From the NCBI RefSeq assembly GCF_963678635.1, contig NC_087062.1, positions 29,846,833 to 29,910,832 of the forward strand: 64,000 nucleotides of DNA. The letters are read 5' to 3'. Numbering within the stretch: the stretch's first letter is position 1; the number at the start of each line of letters is the position of its first letter. Shown piece by piece: positions 27,392 to 39,490 of the stretch. The stretch comes from Symsagittifera roscoffensis (taxonomy: Eukaryota > Xenacoelomorpha > Acoela > Convolutidae). The position numbers and the translations under genes were made by a program. The notes beneath the pieces were generated by a model. It was not told the DNA's origin, did not search any database, and saw only the letters and a program-made list of their open reading frames with translations.

Positions 27392-29752
27392 ATGTCCAAT
27401 GGTAACGTAGACTGGGGTGCACTCGCTGCCCAGTGGGCCAATCAGCAGGGAGCAACAGGCGCTGCACACCCTTACTCTCACTTCCCACCAGGAAGCCATG
27501 CACCCCCTTTCCCGGTTCACACCCCACATGTTGACAAACGACTCCCGTCTGATCTGGGATACATTCCACCGGTGCTCGAAAAACCCCCAACAGAAGCAAT
27601 TAAACCACCATTTCGTCCACCTTATTCGGGAGGGGCTCTTTTTCCAGCAGCAGCTGCGGACTCTTCTAAAGTTTACGGAGCTCCAGTGCCGCCGCCAAAT
27701 TTTAATCGTACTGCAGTTGTGGAAAAACCTCCAGGCGAAGACAACGACGAAGAAGCTCCTGGGGTTGATGTTGAACCTGAAGTTTCACAGCGGTCCATTA
27801 TACCTTCACAGAAACCATCTTCAATTGTACCACCAGGAGACGATGTTCCTCCGGGAATGGAAAGCGAGGCGTCTAGCAATGTTGTTTCAGCTCCTCAAAG
27901 CACGCATTCAGATGCACTTATACCAACACCATTGGCAACTCCGGCACCGTACCCTCCAAATCAATACCCTCCCACCGCATACCCGCCTGCAGTTCCACCG
28001 CCTCACGGATACCCGCCGTACTACCCACCGCCATTCCAAGGTGCTCCAGTTCCACCGCCTGGGTATCACGGTGCTCCTCCCCCTCACGTACCAGGAGGAT
28101 ACCCACCAAGGGGTCCACCGCCTCCTCATTTTGGTGGGCAACCTTATAGGGGTGGATTCAACAGAGGAGGTTTCTTCCGAGGACCTGGTCCACATCCAGG
28201 GTTCAGGCATCCTCCGCCTAACGATCCAGGTAGTTCTTGGCTGACTCCACAAAATGAATTGCCGGGAGGTATTAAAGGTCCAGGGATGAACGGAGAAAAG
28301 GACATGGAAGACGGGCAGAAGAAAAAACATGTTCCACTCTGGATTAAACAAGAGCTGGAGAAATTAGAAGCCGATAAGGCAAAAAAAGCAGAAAAAGAAA
28401 AATTGAGAAATGAAGTATCGAATCAACGTAATTTGTTTGAGCAAAATGAGAGTTCTATGGAAAAACACAGTCAAAATAGTGCAATGCCAACTAGAAGGTA
28501 TTATGATGTACCACGAGACGGTTATGAAAGAAATGACGATAGAGATCGCCTGAATAGTAGGAGGTCTTTTTCTCATTCCAGATCTAGGTCCAGATCGCCT
28601 CCTGAGGTTGGCTCTGGGTTTGATTTGCGACAAAGACTAAATGAATCACAAAGAAAGCGGAGTCCTTCTCCATTTTTGACCGAAGAAGAAAAAGAGGCAA
28701 AGTTACTTAAAAGAACGAAAATAATTTTGACAGAAATTCTTCTCGCTGTCACAAACGAGGAAATTGAAAGCGTCGCAAGAGAAGTCTACGACGGGGCTAA
28801 GCGTAAAGAGCGCCCAAAAGTAAGAGAGGATTTTAGAATCGATTACGATAGAAGTGATAGCGAATCAAGAGGGTCTGCGCCTCGTCAATCGGACAGTGAC
28901 TTGGAATTCGATCGATATCCGAGGAACCGACGCATAAGTGAGGTAGAGACCGAAAATAACAGAACCGCTGACCACCGTGAAAGAACACGCTCTCGTAGTA
29001 ACGAACATCTGCAATTAAGTTCTTCAAACAATCGCTTACCGCCATCGATACGAGAGCGATTTGAAGCAACAGATAAACAAAAGAGTCTTGATCGCGATAG
29101 AGAGATTTTAGGTTCACAAAAGAATAAAAAAAGCACGCACGAAAAATCAAAATCGCCAAGCGCGGAGCGGCAAAAAACTCCCGAAAAAAGAGTTAAGAAT
29201 GGTTCTAGTTCTAGGACTGCCAGTAAGTCAGATCGAAAACGGCACAGGTCAACAAGGTCTAGAAGTGATGAGAAGCGAAGTGCAAAAAAGTCAGAAAAGA
29301 AAAATAGAGACGATGATCATGAGCCGTCAAGCAAGTCCAGAAGCAAGCATGAACATAGGGATCGAGATCGTTCTCCACTTAGCCCAGAAAAGAAAAGTAG
29401 CATTAAAAGTAAGAGAAGAAAGTCGAGATCTAAAAGTGGTTCTGAAAATGGTAGAAGCCACGCTGAAGAAGGTGGATCAAAGTCAGTCAAAAAGAAAATG
29501 AGCAGCCGGAAAACCGATCGTGACAGTCGGAGTCGTTCGAGGTCTAGATCACGAAGTAGAACTAGAAGCAGATCTCGCTCTCACGTTGATAGAAGAAGTG
29601 AACGAAAGTCAAAACGTAGAAGATCGTCTCATAGAGAGGAGAACAGAAGTAGATCAAGAGGCAAATCCTACGACGATCGGCATTCGGATTATAGCGATAG
29701 AGATCATCACGAGGCTAATTCGAAGAAAAGTAAAAAGAAAAAGAAAAAATAG
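27392..29752 (+). CDS. PNISR: PNISR-like arginine/serine-rich splicing-associated protein
   Basis: A single uninterrupted exon of 786 codons. Three blocks match animal PNISR (SFRS18): residues 6-20, VDWGALAAQWANQQG, against the IDWAALAQAW... N-terminal motif; about 313-335, ...PLWIKQELEKLEADK, against PAWIREGLEKMEREK; and about 428-470, a TEEEKEAKLL...ILTEILLAVTNEEI helix. Between the first two lies a Pro/Tyr/Gly-rich low-complexity segment (about 175-290). From about residue 600 on it is Arg/Ser/Lys-rich, typical of nuclear-speckle proteins, and ends in a run of lysines. PNISR associates with spliceosomal RS proteins; its exact role is not well defined. An out-of-frame ATG lies at 27375 and a splice-acceptor-like CAG ends at 27389, 2 bases before the ATG, so the mRNA 5' end probably comes from elsewhere. 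Confidence 0.88.
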   Translation: MSNGNVDWGALAAQWANQQGATGAAHPYSHFPPGSHAPPFPVHTPHVDKRLPSDLGYIPPVLEKPPTEAIKPPFRPPYSGGALFPAAAADSSKVYGAPVPPPNFNRTAVVEKPPGEDNDEEAPGVDVEPEVSQRSIIPSQKPSSIVPPGDDVPPGMESEASSNVVSAPQSTHSDALIPTPLATPAPYPPNQYPPTAYPPAVPPPHGYPPYYPPPFQGAPVPPPGYHGAPPPHVPGGYPPRGPPPPHFGGQPYRGGFNRGGFFRGPGPHPGFRHPPPNDPGSSWLTPQNELPGGIKGPGMNGEKDMEDGQKKKHVPLWIKQELEKLEADKAKKAEKEKLRNEVSNQRNLFEQNESSMEKHSQNSAMPTRRYYDVPRDGYERNDDRDRLNSRRSFSHSRSRSRSPPEVGSGFDLRQRLNESQRKRSPSPFLTEEEKEAKLLKRTKIILTEILLAVTNEEIESVAREVYDGAKRKERPKVREDFRIDYDRSDSESRGSAPRQSDSDLEFDRYPRNRRISEVETENNRTADHRERTRSRSNEHLQLSSSNNRLPPSIRERFEATDKQKSLDRDREILGSQKNKKSTHEKSKSPSAERQKTPEKRVKNGSSSRTASKSDRKRHRSTRSRSDEKRSAKKSEKKNRDDDHEPSSKSRSKHEHRDRDRSPLSPEKKSSIKSKRRKSRSKSGSENGRSHAEEGGSKSVKKKMSSRKTDRDSRSRSRSRSRSRTRSRSRSHVDRRSERKSKRRRSSHREENRSRSRGKSYDDRHSDYSDRDHHEANSKKSKKKKKK

Positions 29753-31599
29753 ATTCAACGTGATTTTTTTTCATAGAAGCGTTGCATTTGTTGAAGTACG
29801 CCAAGTTGATGTGCTGTTAATATTGATGCTCGATCTCTCAAAACTTATTGATTTTTCCTGCTTAGAGCGTTTTGTCTTTCTTTGATGGTCTAATTATTGT
29901 TTGATGGTTTATAAATTTAAAGATGAAATATGGCAATTCGAAGTTCTTTCTTTAATTAACATTTGGACACAGCTGACTTTTCGTGGTTTTTGACAGCTTC
30001 AAGACATCTGAAACGCAAGATAGTATCCTTAAAAGAGCAACTGCGAAACCAGTTGCGTGCAGCTAAATGGGAATCCCACTCCTTGAAATTTCAAGAAGGG
30101 TGTTATGACTGATATTCAACTGCATTCATTTTTGATTGATTTGCCCTCAAAATTTTAGCAATAGCGCCTGTGGTGCCAATATACGATAACTTTGAGAGAT
30201 CAGCGCGCAAATATCTTACAGAAAAGGCTCAAAAAAGGCCAATTTTCTCGCAGCAATTAACTGTGGAAAGTAGAGACAATCGAGGGTTTTGACACTGCTG
30301 GAAAAAAAAACTGATCGAAGAAAAAGTCATTAAATGTCAAAAAACTGAACATTCAAAAGTTTGTGAGCATATGACAGGGTCATGCAATAGCAAAAGCCTT
30401 CTCACTGATGTTTTGAATATGATTGTAATTAGCAAAATTAGCTCAGGTCAAAATTACTACTCTATGCAACGGGCGGAAAATAAGGCGCTCAATTGACAAA
30501 ATTTCGTGTTGGGCACTATATTCCATTGTAGGATAGATAACACCTTTGCAAACTTTTTTAGCGTTAAATATACCTCAAGAACCTTTTAAACACCGGTGTT
30601 AATTCCTAAATTTAGCAAAGCAGCTTTGAGAACAAGCTTAATAACAGCTGGATGCATAATCTAATCTCAATTTACATTGTTCCTAGATTACCGTTATGTC
30701 TTTAAATGTCAATCTGTTTTAATAATAAGTAAAACTTTGAGGAAATAGTATAGTTCTCATTCATTATTTAGAGGATTGTTTGAGTAAATTTTGAATAAAA
30801 GATTTTTAAAATTCTTAAGAGAGCTAGAGGCTCGAGTGCAGCTGGGTAAACAAAAACTGACCCCAAACTGCTGAATTTATTAAGGTTCATTCAACGTAGT
30901 AAAGATTATTATATAGATAGTGATGGTTTGTTCCAAGAAAGTTCAAAATTTGTTCCTGATTTTTTTATTGTTCTTGTTTTATTTTTAAGTTAAGATCTGT
31001 TGCTACAAGGAAAGCAAATTCAGCTATCGAACATAAGAGAGTCAGTGACACAAAAAACGTGATTGATTTCTAGTTTCAAAAGTGAGTTTTAATTTTCAGA
31101 TTTATCAAGCAAAAAACTTTGATATTGATCCCGTTTTCTTTATTTGTTTTAAACTGATCAATAATGTTTGCTTAAATTTTATATAGTTTTTAAAAGTGAA
31201 AGAACATAGGGCCATACAATTTTCTCTTTTTTTTGTGTTTCTTAGCGTTCATTGGCTGTTTTCCAACTGTCTGTTGGCTATGATTTGGTTTGCTTGTTTG
31301 AGAGACAATTTTCAACCTTTGGCTACAGAACTTGCTTTGCTACATACATACTTTTTAGGCAAGATGGTTTTTGAAAAGTCAAATTTAACTAATGGTTACG
31401 GCAACTAATATACGGCTAAGGTCCTAGCTCGAAATCGTTTATCACCTGTTTTTTTTTTCAAATCCCAAAATATTGTGTATCAAAAAATCATCGTTCTATC
31501 GGTTGTGTGCTGATGTTTTGTCGGCTTAGTTTCCGCATTGCTTGCCTATCTTGTGTTGCAAGCTATTTTTTTGTAATCGAAAGTGTTTGTAATCGAAAG

Positions 31600-32035
31600 A
31601 GTAACGAACGTAGTGAGTACTCTTATATAGGTCTTGCTGATTTTTTTCTGTTTTTTTTTTCAGGAAAAAGTCTTAAAATTTGTTCACGCTCAGTTTTGAT
31701 TTTTCGCTGTTTGACTTGTGATTTCCATTGTTAAAAGGAAGGCAAACTCCACTATCAAACAGTAAAAGTTGAAGGTCACGAAAAACGTGATCGACTTCTG
31801 ATTTCGAAAATGGAAATTAATTATCAGGTTCCCCAGCGAAAAAAAAGTTTTTTCAGATTGGGTTGATTTTAACAAAAAACTGTCCAAAATAAGTTTTTCT
31901 ACAAATGCAAAGAGATTTAAGGCCATCTGTTTTTTTTCTTTTAAAATCAAAAGTTGAAGGCTCTTGAAAAAACAAGTCATTTTTTTTTCAGTTTCCTTGC
32001 GTTCATGTTTAGTTTCCAACTGTCAGTTGCCTATG
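31600..32035 (+). repeat. R3 repeat, uninterrupted copy
   Basis: It begins AACGAACGTAGTGAGTACTC and ends in the TTCCTTGCGTTCAT...CAACTGTCAGTTG block. Internal landmarks are AAAAGTCTTAAAATTTGTTC, GGAAGGCAAACTCCACTATC and CACGAAAAACGTGAT. Related copies lie at about 35130-35740, 51264-52565 and 58533-59635, and there are fragments near 20240 and 31070. The last two full copies are split by R2 insertions. Confidence 0.65.
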
Positions 32036-32859
32036 TTTGATTCGTTTATGTTATTTGCTAATATAAATACTGACTTCGTATAAGTTATTTTATTTTTTTC
32101 CGCTTAGAAACTTAATTCGGCCGAAACAGTCTCGGAAAATGTTTTATCAGCTTATGGACCTATATTTGAGTTTTATGAAGCAGAAAAAAGAATTTCTTCA
32201 TTTTGCGTTTTTCCGAAAGAGGATGGCCGTAAAAAGTTTCAGAAATTGTAGCTCAAAATTTTTCATTCAAAATTTCCTTCTAATGTTTTTGGCGCAACGG
32301 GCATTCACCCAAGTATTTTCGAATTACTTACTGTTCGCTTAATTTTTTTAAATACTTATTTTTTGTCGGTGATTGAGTTGTTGGGCGTGCTATCCTCAAA
32401 ATGGACATCATTTGAGACAAAAGTTGGAAACCAAAATTGTAGATGTAATTATTATGAGTTTTAATTTTTCTTTTCTTTTTTGGTGTCGCATGTGGTGTGG
32501 AGCTCCGCTTCGCTTCTGTGTTGCAATTTTCATTTTTTTTACTTACCGTTCTTCGTCTCAATTTTTGGTGGACTAAATCAACCGAAGTTGCATATAAATT
32601 TGAGACCTCGTGTTCTTAAGTGGTCGAAAGTAAGTGGCTGGGGCTATTTTTTCTGTTTTTGTCCAATTAATTTTTTCCCTTTTTTGGTTATTTTCCTTGG
32701 ACTGATTACACTTGCTATCTTTTTAGTGTGTTAAGGCGCACTTTTTTTTCTAATCTAACTCATTGATAATCTAATAAAAGAGTTCATTGAAAGTGCTCTT
32801 TTATTTGGAACTTCCAATGTAGAAGTGGAAATTGTATAGCATCTGTTCTCTGCTTAATT

Positions 32860-32980
32860 TGTGACTAGTGTTTGATATCTATTAAGCTTCCCTGGCTGAA
32901 TGGTTAGGGTGCGAATCTATTAATCTCTAGGTCCCAGGTTCCAATTGTCGGAGGTCGCATCTGTTTAATTTTTCAATTCA
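32860..32980 (+). repeat. tRNA-derived SINE head
   Basis: The A box TGGCTGAATGGTTAGG at about 32893-32908 is a very good match to a pol III A box. A degenerate B box GGTTCCAATTG follows about 35 bases later. It starts with the shared GACTAGTGTTTG motif. Confidence 0.6.
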
Positions 32981-33354
32981 TGCGAAGGAATTGCTGGTTA
33001 GGCTAATCGTAATTCAGTATAATCCTTTCCTATTGGCCTGCTCTGGAAGCTTCAAGAGATATTTCTGATCATTCGCTTAAGTTTTCTAAATATTTTACCT
33101 TTGTTTGTCGCAGGGTGGAAATTTGAAAGGTTTTTCATACAATTATACGATAAAACATGTTTCAAAAAGGCCCTCCTGAAACAATCAATTCAACAATTCA
33201 AATGTTTATACAAAAAGTCATTCCTGCTTTTCCACATCCAGTTGCTTTCGCAAGGACCTGGCACAACAGAAGTGCGGCTAAACATGTTGCGAAATCAAAC
33301 GTGCGTCACCACTAGCGCATCATAAATTTCGATAGAATCGTTTTATTTCTCATT

Positions 33355-33440
33355 TTGGTTACCCTTGCGATAAGCAAGGGAATTACAATCGGGTACTAGA
33401 CTTTTTTCCCGTAAACAACTTTGTCCACAGGATGACTAAA
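33355..33440 (+). repeat. R5 dispersed repeat head
   Basis: Landmarks are the palindromic ACCCTTGCGATAAGCAAGG followed by CAATCGGGTACTAGAC and CCCGTAAACAACTTTG. Matching segments occur at about 21465-21540, 26495-26560, 44655-44750, 46933-47015 and 60735-60840. All are non-coding. Confidence 0.55.
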
Positions 33441-36400
33441 ATTTGTGATCATCTCCAAATGCATCTCTCTTTCTATCCAATTTGCACGTCTAACAACTGA
33501 AATTCAACTGTTGGCTTAAAAGACTGAATTGATAATTGTTCTACAACTGAAATTTTTTTAGGTGTAATTTTTTTTGTCGGCTTTATTGATTTCGACCCAA
33601 TTTTTGTTGGCTTTCTTGCCAGGTTTTTAATGCTGTATTTTTTGATATTATCTTCAACTACTTGTTTCTTCATTTTCGTGAGGTCAGATATAGTTTATGG
33701 TTTTCTGGTTTTTATAGGCGACAGAAATGAAACTTAATTGAATTTTTCTCCTGCATTTTTTTTTGCAAAAATCTTTCAGTTTTTTTTTCGGATGCATGGT
33801 TTGTGATTTTTTTGCTCTAAAAGTGCGTGAAATTAGTTTAAGTTTTAATTAGTTAAGTGTGGCTTAGGTTTGAGCAACTTTCTTTGAAATCAATTGAAGT
33901 TGATGGCTTAACGTATTGTTTCAATATGTCAAAAAAATTGATATATTTCCAATTTTTTTTGCAAGATTGACTCGACTGTTTTGTCTGCAAAGGAATGTGG
34001 CGGCAACTTTGCACGAATTATGCAGTTACCATTCGTGCCGCATTCAATTCTCAATTTCTTGAAAAGCCAAATTTGACTACTGGTTACGGCAACTAATAGA
34101 CGGCTAAGGTCCTAGTTCGAAATCGTTCCAGGAGTGTGGTTCTTTTGAAAAAAAAATTTGCATTTATTTTATTTCTTTTCCTTTTTTCCAATGTTTTTTT
34201 TGTTGTTGTGATCTAGCTCTTTTTCCGTTGTGAAAAATTTTCATTATTGATAATTCTTGATGTAATTGGGTTATTGTCATATATTTTTTTCAGATTTACG
34301 GCAAGTCTTTTCTGTGGCAATTGTTTGTAATTTTTGCATTCATTTTCTGGAAATTTTATATCTCATTTTATAGCAGTTAGATCTCATTTTATAGCAGTTG
34401 GCGGGTAGGACCTTTCACTCCTGATTGTTCTTGTTGGATATGCAGATTGTTTGGTTGCAAGATTTATTGAACAGTTTTCGAGTACATCTGGGATTTTTTG
34501 TATCTCAATTTTTTGACTGAAATAATTTCTTATCGTTTTGATCTATTGTTTATCAGAAAGAAATGGATAGAGTTAAGCCCAAATCCTTTTGTTGTGTTGG
34601 AGGTAATTGATTTCTTTAACATTTGCAATAAAATTTTTCGTGAATTTTTAGCCTACGATTTTTTCAACAAAATTCATTCAAGCTTTTCAAGTTTGAGACG
34701 CATTATCTTTTGTTTTTTGGAATTTTATTGTATCTCGGAAGTGTTGCGAAGCTCAGCTTCGCCTCTGTGTTTAAACATGTTTTTAATTCTGCTTTTAACT
34801 GTTTTTTACTCATTTCCACCCTGGTTTGTCGATAATTGAAATTTTTTTGTAGGTTTGAGCTTACGCTCATTGTTCTTTTTTTGGTGATTTGTGGATTATT
34901 TTACTTTCAAAGAGGCCTTTCAGGTTGTTTTCCCCAAGGAAGCTGATTTTAAGCTCTCGAAGAACAAAAGCATAAATGGTTTTTTCATTTCAAGAAGAAA
35001 AAATTTTGAAGAACCTCCGGCTTGTATCAGTCGTTTGTAGAATTTATCAGATAGAAAGAAGCTGCGATATTCAATACTAGTCGCAGAAATAGCATCGAAA
35101 GATGACTTTTTTCTGCTCCCTTACATGCGGTTTAAGAGCAGATGAACGTAGTCCAGACACTTATATAGATCGTGATGATTTTTTAAAAGTTTTTTTTTAA
35201 GACAAGTCTTAAAATTTGTTCACGCGCAATTGAAATCCATATCCAAATTTAAAACAATATGTCTTTAAACCCTAAGCCGATTTTGCAATAAGATCTACTA
35301 TCGAAGGTTTTTCTTTTTTTTTGTTTTTTTTTTTCAAAGGAAACCATCAGTTTTGTTCACGTTCAAATTTCGCGGTTTGACTTTGATTTCTTTGAAGGTT
35401 CAGATCATTTTTGTCAGAAGGAAGGCAAACTCCACTATCGAGCAACATCGAAAAACGTGGTTGACTTCAAGTTTCGAAAGTGGATGTTGATTTTTGGACC
35501 TCCTTGCGGAAAAAAAACGTAACCTTTTCATCCAGCTGTCTCAAATTAAATTAATTTTATCAAAAATATGCCAGTCATAAATTGTTCTTGAAATTCAAAG
35601 AGCTTTAAGACAATGTATTTTTTATTTTGAAATTCCAACATTTTTGAAAAATAAGTGTTTTTTGTTTCTGTCTCGTCTCCTTGCGTTCATTGACTCTTTT
35701 TCAACTGTCTGTCGGCTGTTGCTTGAAACTTGAAATAGAGAGCAGGAAAAATTGAACATTTTTTTTGTTTATGAAAATCATTATTTTCCATTGCGTAGTT
35801 TTTTCGAATTTGTTGAGAAAATGGTTTTTGATTTTAGAGATTATCACGAGCGTCGGTTATGAAATTTTCTGCTGTTGTTTTGCGTATTCAATCAACCTCC
35901 CATGGTCAACTAAAGCGAACTTGATTTTTTCATCATTCTACATCAAATATCCCAACAATTTACGGTCTCCTCCGTCGCATATTTGTTCTTTCGAGAACTG
36001 CATTTAGTCGGAAGATTTAATACAGATTTATTATGAGCTTTTTCTCCACTTTCAATTCATTTCTTTTACATATGAGAAATTTGTTTATCGAAACGTTATA
36101 TAAGTGTTCCGAACGTAGGCTGCGTGTAGTTTGACTTCAGTGTTTTATCTCACAATCAGTCATTGAGAATAAAGTCAGATTGCATGAGTTTTTGAAGCCT
36201 TTGCAGACGCCATTCGAGCTGCAATGAATAATTTTACAGTATCGAGAAAATCCATTTTAAAACTATCTTGTAGAATACGCTGAGTGAAGAGCGCATAAAA
36301 TTAAATCACATGCAATCATTCATTAGTAAAGTAATAAATATCGTTTACATGAAACTTCACAAACTTGTTTTTTAATATTGAGCCGAATCGATTACTATGT

Positions 36401-36538
36401 TTATTTGAATAAAAATCGATTTATAAAAAGAAAGAAAATTTGTTCATTACTAGGCGAATAACAAATTTCAAAGCAAGTCAACTCAGAAAATAGTAGAAAT
36501 GCAATACTGGTATCAATATTTCATTAGTATTTTAGAGG

Positions 36539-36582
36539 GGACAGACAGCGGGCATTTGTATATGCCCATTCATAGTCTGTCC
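36539..36582. repeat. Nested short hairpin
   Basis: GGACAGAC (36539-36546) pairs with GTCTGTCC (36575-36582), and inside it GGGCAT pairs with ATGCCC. It is an isolated perfect double-stem structure in otherwise featureless DNA. The function is unknown; the ends of a small foldback element are the simplest reading. Confidence 0.5.
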
Positions 36583-36620
36583 TGTCATTATTAAAGAAGC
36601 AATATTTATATTTTACACGC

Positions 36621-36990
36621 CAGCAGATTTAGGGAGAGGGAGGGGGGCTGCCGACTCAAAGGGTCCCCCTTTTTACTATTTTGATATATTTTTTTTGGCC
36701 GACCGACCCGAAAAATTCTCTTTTAGACTTATTATGATGGTGGATCGCGCGCCGAAAAAACGATTTTTTTTATCAAACTTTTACAAAAAGTGCCTCAACG
36801 CCTTTTTTGGACTGTTTTTTTAAATTGGCTTTGGCGCAAATTTTTTTGTCAAAATAGGGTCCTCATAGTGATTTAGGAGGGCTGAAAAAAAAACAAATTG
36901 GTAGAACTAAAAATTGGCCGAAAAAATTTCAGATTTTTTTTTGAAAATCCGCCCCCCTTCCCTTCGAGAAAATCCTAGATCTGCCCCTGA
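36621..36990. repeat. R6 foldback-like element, copy 1
   Basis: The left GCAGATTTAGGGAGAGGGAG and the right (reverse complement) GCAGATCTAGGATTTTCTCG...GGGGGGC form imperfect inverted ends. The body contains GGCCGACCGACC and GTCAAAATAGG motifs. A second copy with the same right end lies at 56250-56585 in DCAF1 intron 14. Confidence 0.55.
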
Positions 36991-38852
36991 TTTTATATAT
37001 GACTATTTCCAGCGGAAATTTCTATTTGGTTGACTCAAAATAAACGATCTCAAAGTAGCAAGCGTTCAGATGATGTCAGTTTTTGAATACATAATCAAAA
37101 CGAAGACGTATGCACTTGTCGAAAAGAATAATCAAATTTTCAAAAAGAAAAAGTATCTATATTTCGGGTATTTATAAAGAAAAACTTCTGGGATTTGGTA
37201 ATCACATTTTTAGACTAGATTGGGAACTAATAAAATCAATTGATAGTAACCAGCCATAGGGTGCAAAATTGATTTTTCTATAACACTTGTTTCCGAAATG
37301 GTTCACGCAATTAACAAACTTTTACAAAAATTGCTAAAGGGAAAAGTAAGATTTGAGTCGTTATACTTTATGGCTAGAATCGGAAGCTAATTACACTTTT
37401 CATGTTGACCTTTAGTTTAACAAAATCAGTTGAATCAGTTAGCTTGGGCTGTCTGTTGGCAGCAGAACAGAATATCTAGCTACAGACATTTTATGAGCAT
37501 TTTTGCATTTTAGTGGCGGTTCCATTTGAATTTTTATTATGCTTGAGGTTTTTTTTCGGCTGATGTTATATCTGTTATGTTGCCTCATAGTTTGACGTTT
37601 GAAGAACTACAGTTTTAAATTTCATTTGTGCTTCCGGGGAGAAAAGTTGGTTCTCATAGATTAACAACAGCACCTTGTTTTCAAGAATTATCCTGTTTCT
37701 TATGAATCACAGATTTTAATCAGGGTTTGAATAGAAGGAGTAGCGTAAGTTAGGAACTATAGGCTAACTTGCGTCTGTGTGGTTGTTGTTTGTAGCTGCA
37801 AAAGAGGTCGTCCATTTCGCGTCTTTGTTGTTGTTCATTTTCAGTACTCCACAACCGAAGATTGTGGAGATTGATTGATTGTTTCGCCTAGTCCGTAAAA
37901 CAGTAACTGTGGCTTTCCCTTCTGACAGTACTGAGTAAACCCCATTCTAGGGATGGGCAGTTTTTGATACGGATAACTGAGCTGAGCAAAACTCTCGTGC
38001 CCAGTTTCAGCTGGCAGTTTTTGTTGCGAAGAACCGAGAAAAACTCCTTATATACTTGCGTATGTGATTGCAGTTCCTTTTCAAGGCAAAAAAATAATTG
38101 TCGTAACAGAATCTAAATTTGAACAACGTTTAGAATTGAGAATTACATTTTTGTCTCTTTTGCATATCAGAATGAAACAGTTGTTTTTTAAAAACTCACT
38201 GTTAAATCATAATTTTTCAAATTAGAAATGCATTTCATTCTATGAACATAATTATCACTTGCGGTACACTTGATTTCTGAAAATAAATTGGAATAATGAA
38301 AAATTTTGTATTTTGTTTTAACCCTTATTGCAATATATTTATGCAAAATTTTGCAGGCTGAAGAAACGCAAAAAAGTAAGTTCGAATCGATGTGTTTAAA
38401 ATAAACCGATGTTTCCTATTTTGTCTAGTGACTTCGTCGGGATTTAATTCATCAGAAGTTTTTTTTGCAATTAGAGTAAGCGAATGGCTGGATTTCACTG
38501 GAGCTTCTCTTGGAGTTAATTTCCAAATGAATTTTCGAACTTAAAATTATTTTATGCCATCATTTTTGTATTTCTGGTCTTACGAAGCATTACTTTGACC
38601 ATGTGTTAATATTCTATTTTCACTCGCCAATTAGCTTCTATATTTTGAAGCAGTTAATAGAAAAAGCAAAAAAGTGGAAATAGTTTTTCGGTTCAAGTAA
38701 TAATTTTTGTTCAAAACCTGTGTTTTTAGCAGATTATAGATATTGAAGCATAGAATATTTAGACGTGGAGTCTTTTCTTTTTGGCTTTGAATCTGAATAG
38801 GAATTAAATTAATTTGAAATTTTTCAGTTTGTGTTGATGGCTTTTGGTTAAT

Positions 38853-39490
38853 ATGGATGAGGAAGAAGCTCATAATCACTTCGACGAATCTCACCCGGGC
38901 GAATTGGGAGAAGAAGGCATCAATGAAGATGACGAGGAAAATGAAGACGAAGATACATTAGCAAATGTAGAAGAGATGCAGAATGAGGAGGAAGGGGAGG
39001 AGGGATACTCGGATGCTCTTGAGGAGTTCCGGTCTCTACAGGCGCTGTGGGACAACGACCAGGAGCCAGACAATCTCGCTGACACTCTAAGACGGTAAAT
39101 ATTCTGCAAAGTTCATTAATTAGAGCAAAAATATAGAAAAGTTGCAGTTGTTATCTTATTTAGTTACACTGTGCAAAACAAAGTCCATCTTAATTAGTTC
39201 AACTGTGCAAAACACCGGCAAGTTGATGAGCGTTAAACTGCATGCCAGTTTCGAATAAATTGAAAAATGGACTTGTTTTTTTTCGGTGTATCACCTATGT
39301 AGTTTACTACTGTATTTAAGATGCTTAGGATAGAAATCACTGTTCTGCTAATTGTTAATTGATAATTAATACAGAATTGGCAGCCTATTTCTAGTGTGCC
39401 CATATTGTTTCAGGATGTCTGAGTTGGTGGAGCAGGAAGTGTGTGAATATTACAAACTAGACCCAGACCCATTCGACGACAGACAGCCCG
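38853..39490 (+). other. DCAF1 exons 1-2: acidic N-terminal extension and conserved start
   Basis: Exon 1 encodes about 80 residues, of which roughly half are Asp or Glu; its last third, plus exon 2, matches the family N-terminus. The ATG at 38853 is the first in its frame (TGA upstream at 38835). A four-codon upstream ORF starts at 38837. Exon 2 could also be read through the donor to a stop at 39591, but splicing at 39491 restores phase with exon 3 and the family match. Confidence 0.8.

Larger units (their letters stand above)
29753..38852 (+). other. Intergenic region between PNISR-like gene and DCAF1
   Basis: About 9 kb, AT-rich, with many T runs. It holds R3 repeats (31600-32035 and parts near 31070-31290 and 35130-35740), a SINE head (32860-32980), hairpin tails (32500 and 34746), R5 heads (33355-33440), a foldback (36621-36990) and an isolated nested hairpin (36539-36582). 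No ORF shows a recognisable domain or splice structure. A 3' splice-site-like TTTTTCAG ends at 38827, 25 bases before the DCAF1 ATG. Confidence 0.6.

Noticed and set aside
34498-34839. 113-codon hydrophobic ORF
   Set aside because: It consists of T-rich DNA and runs through the GCTTCGC hairpin tail of a SINE; no domain and no splice context.
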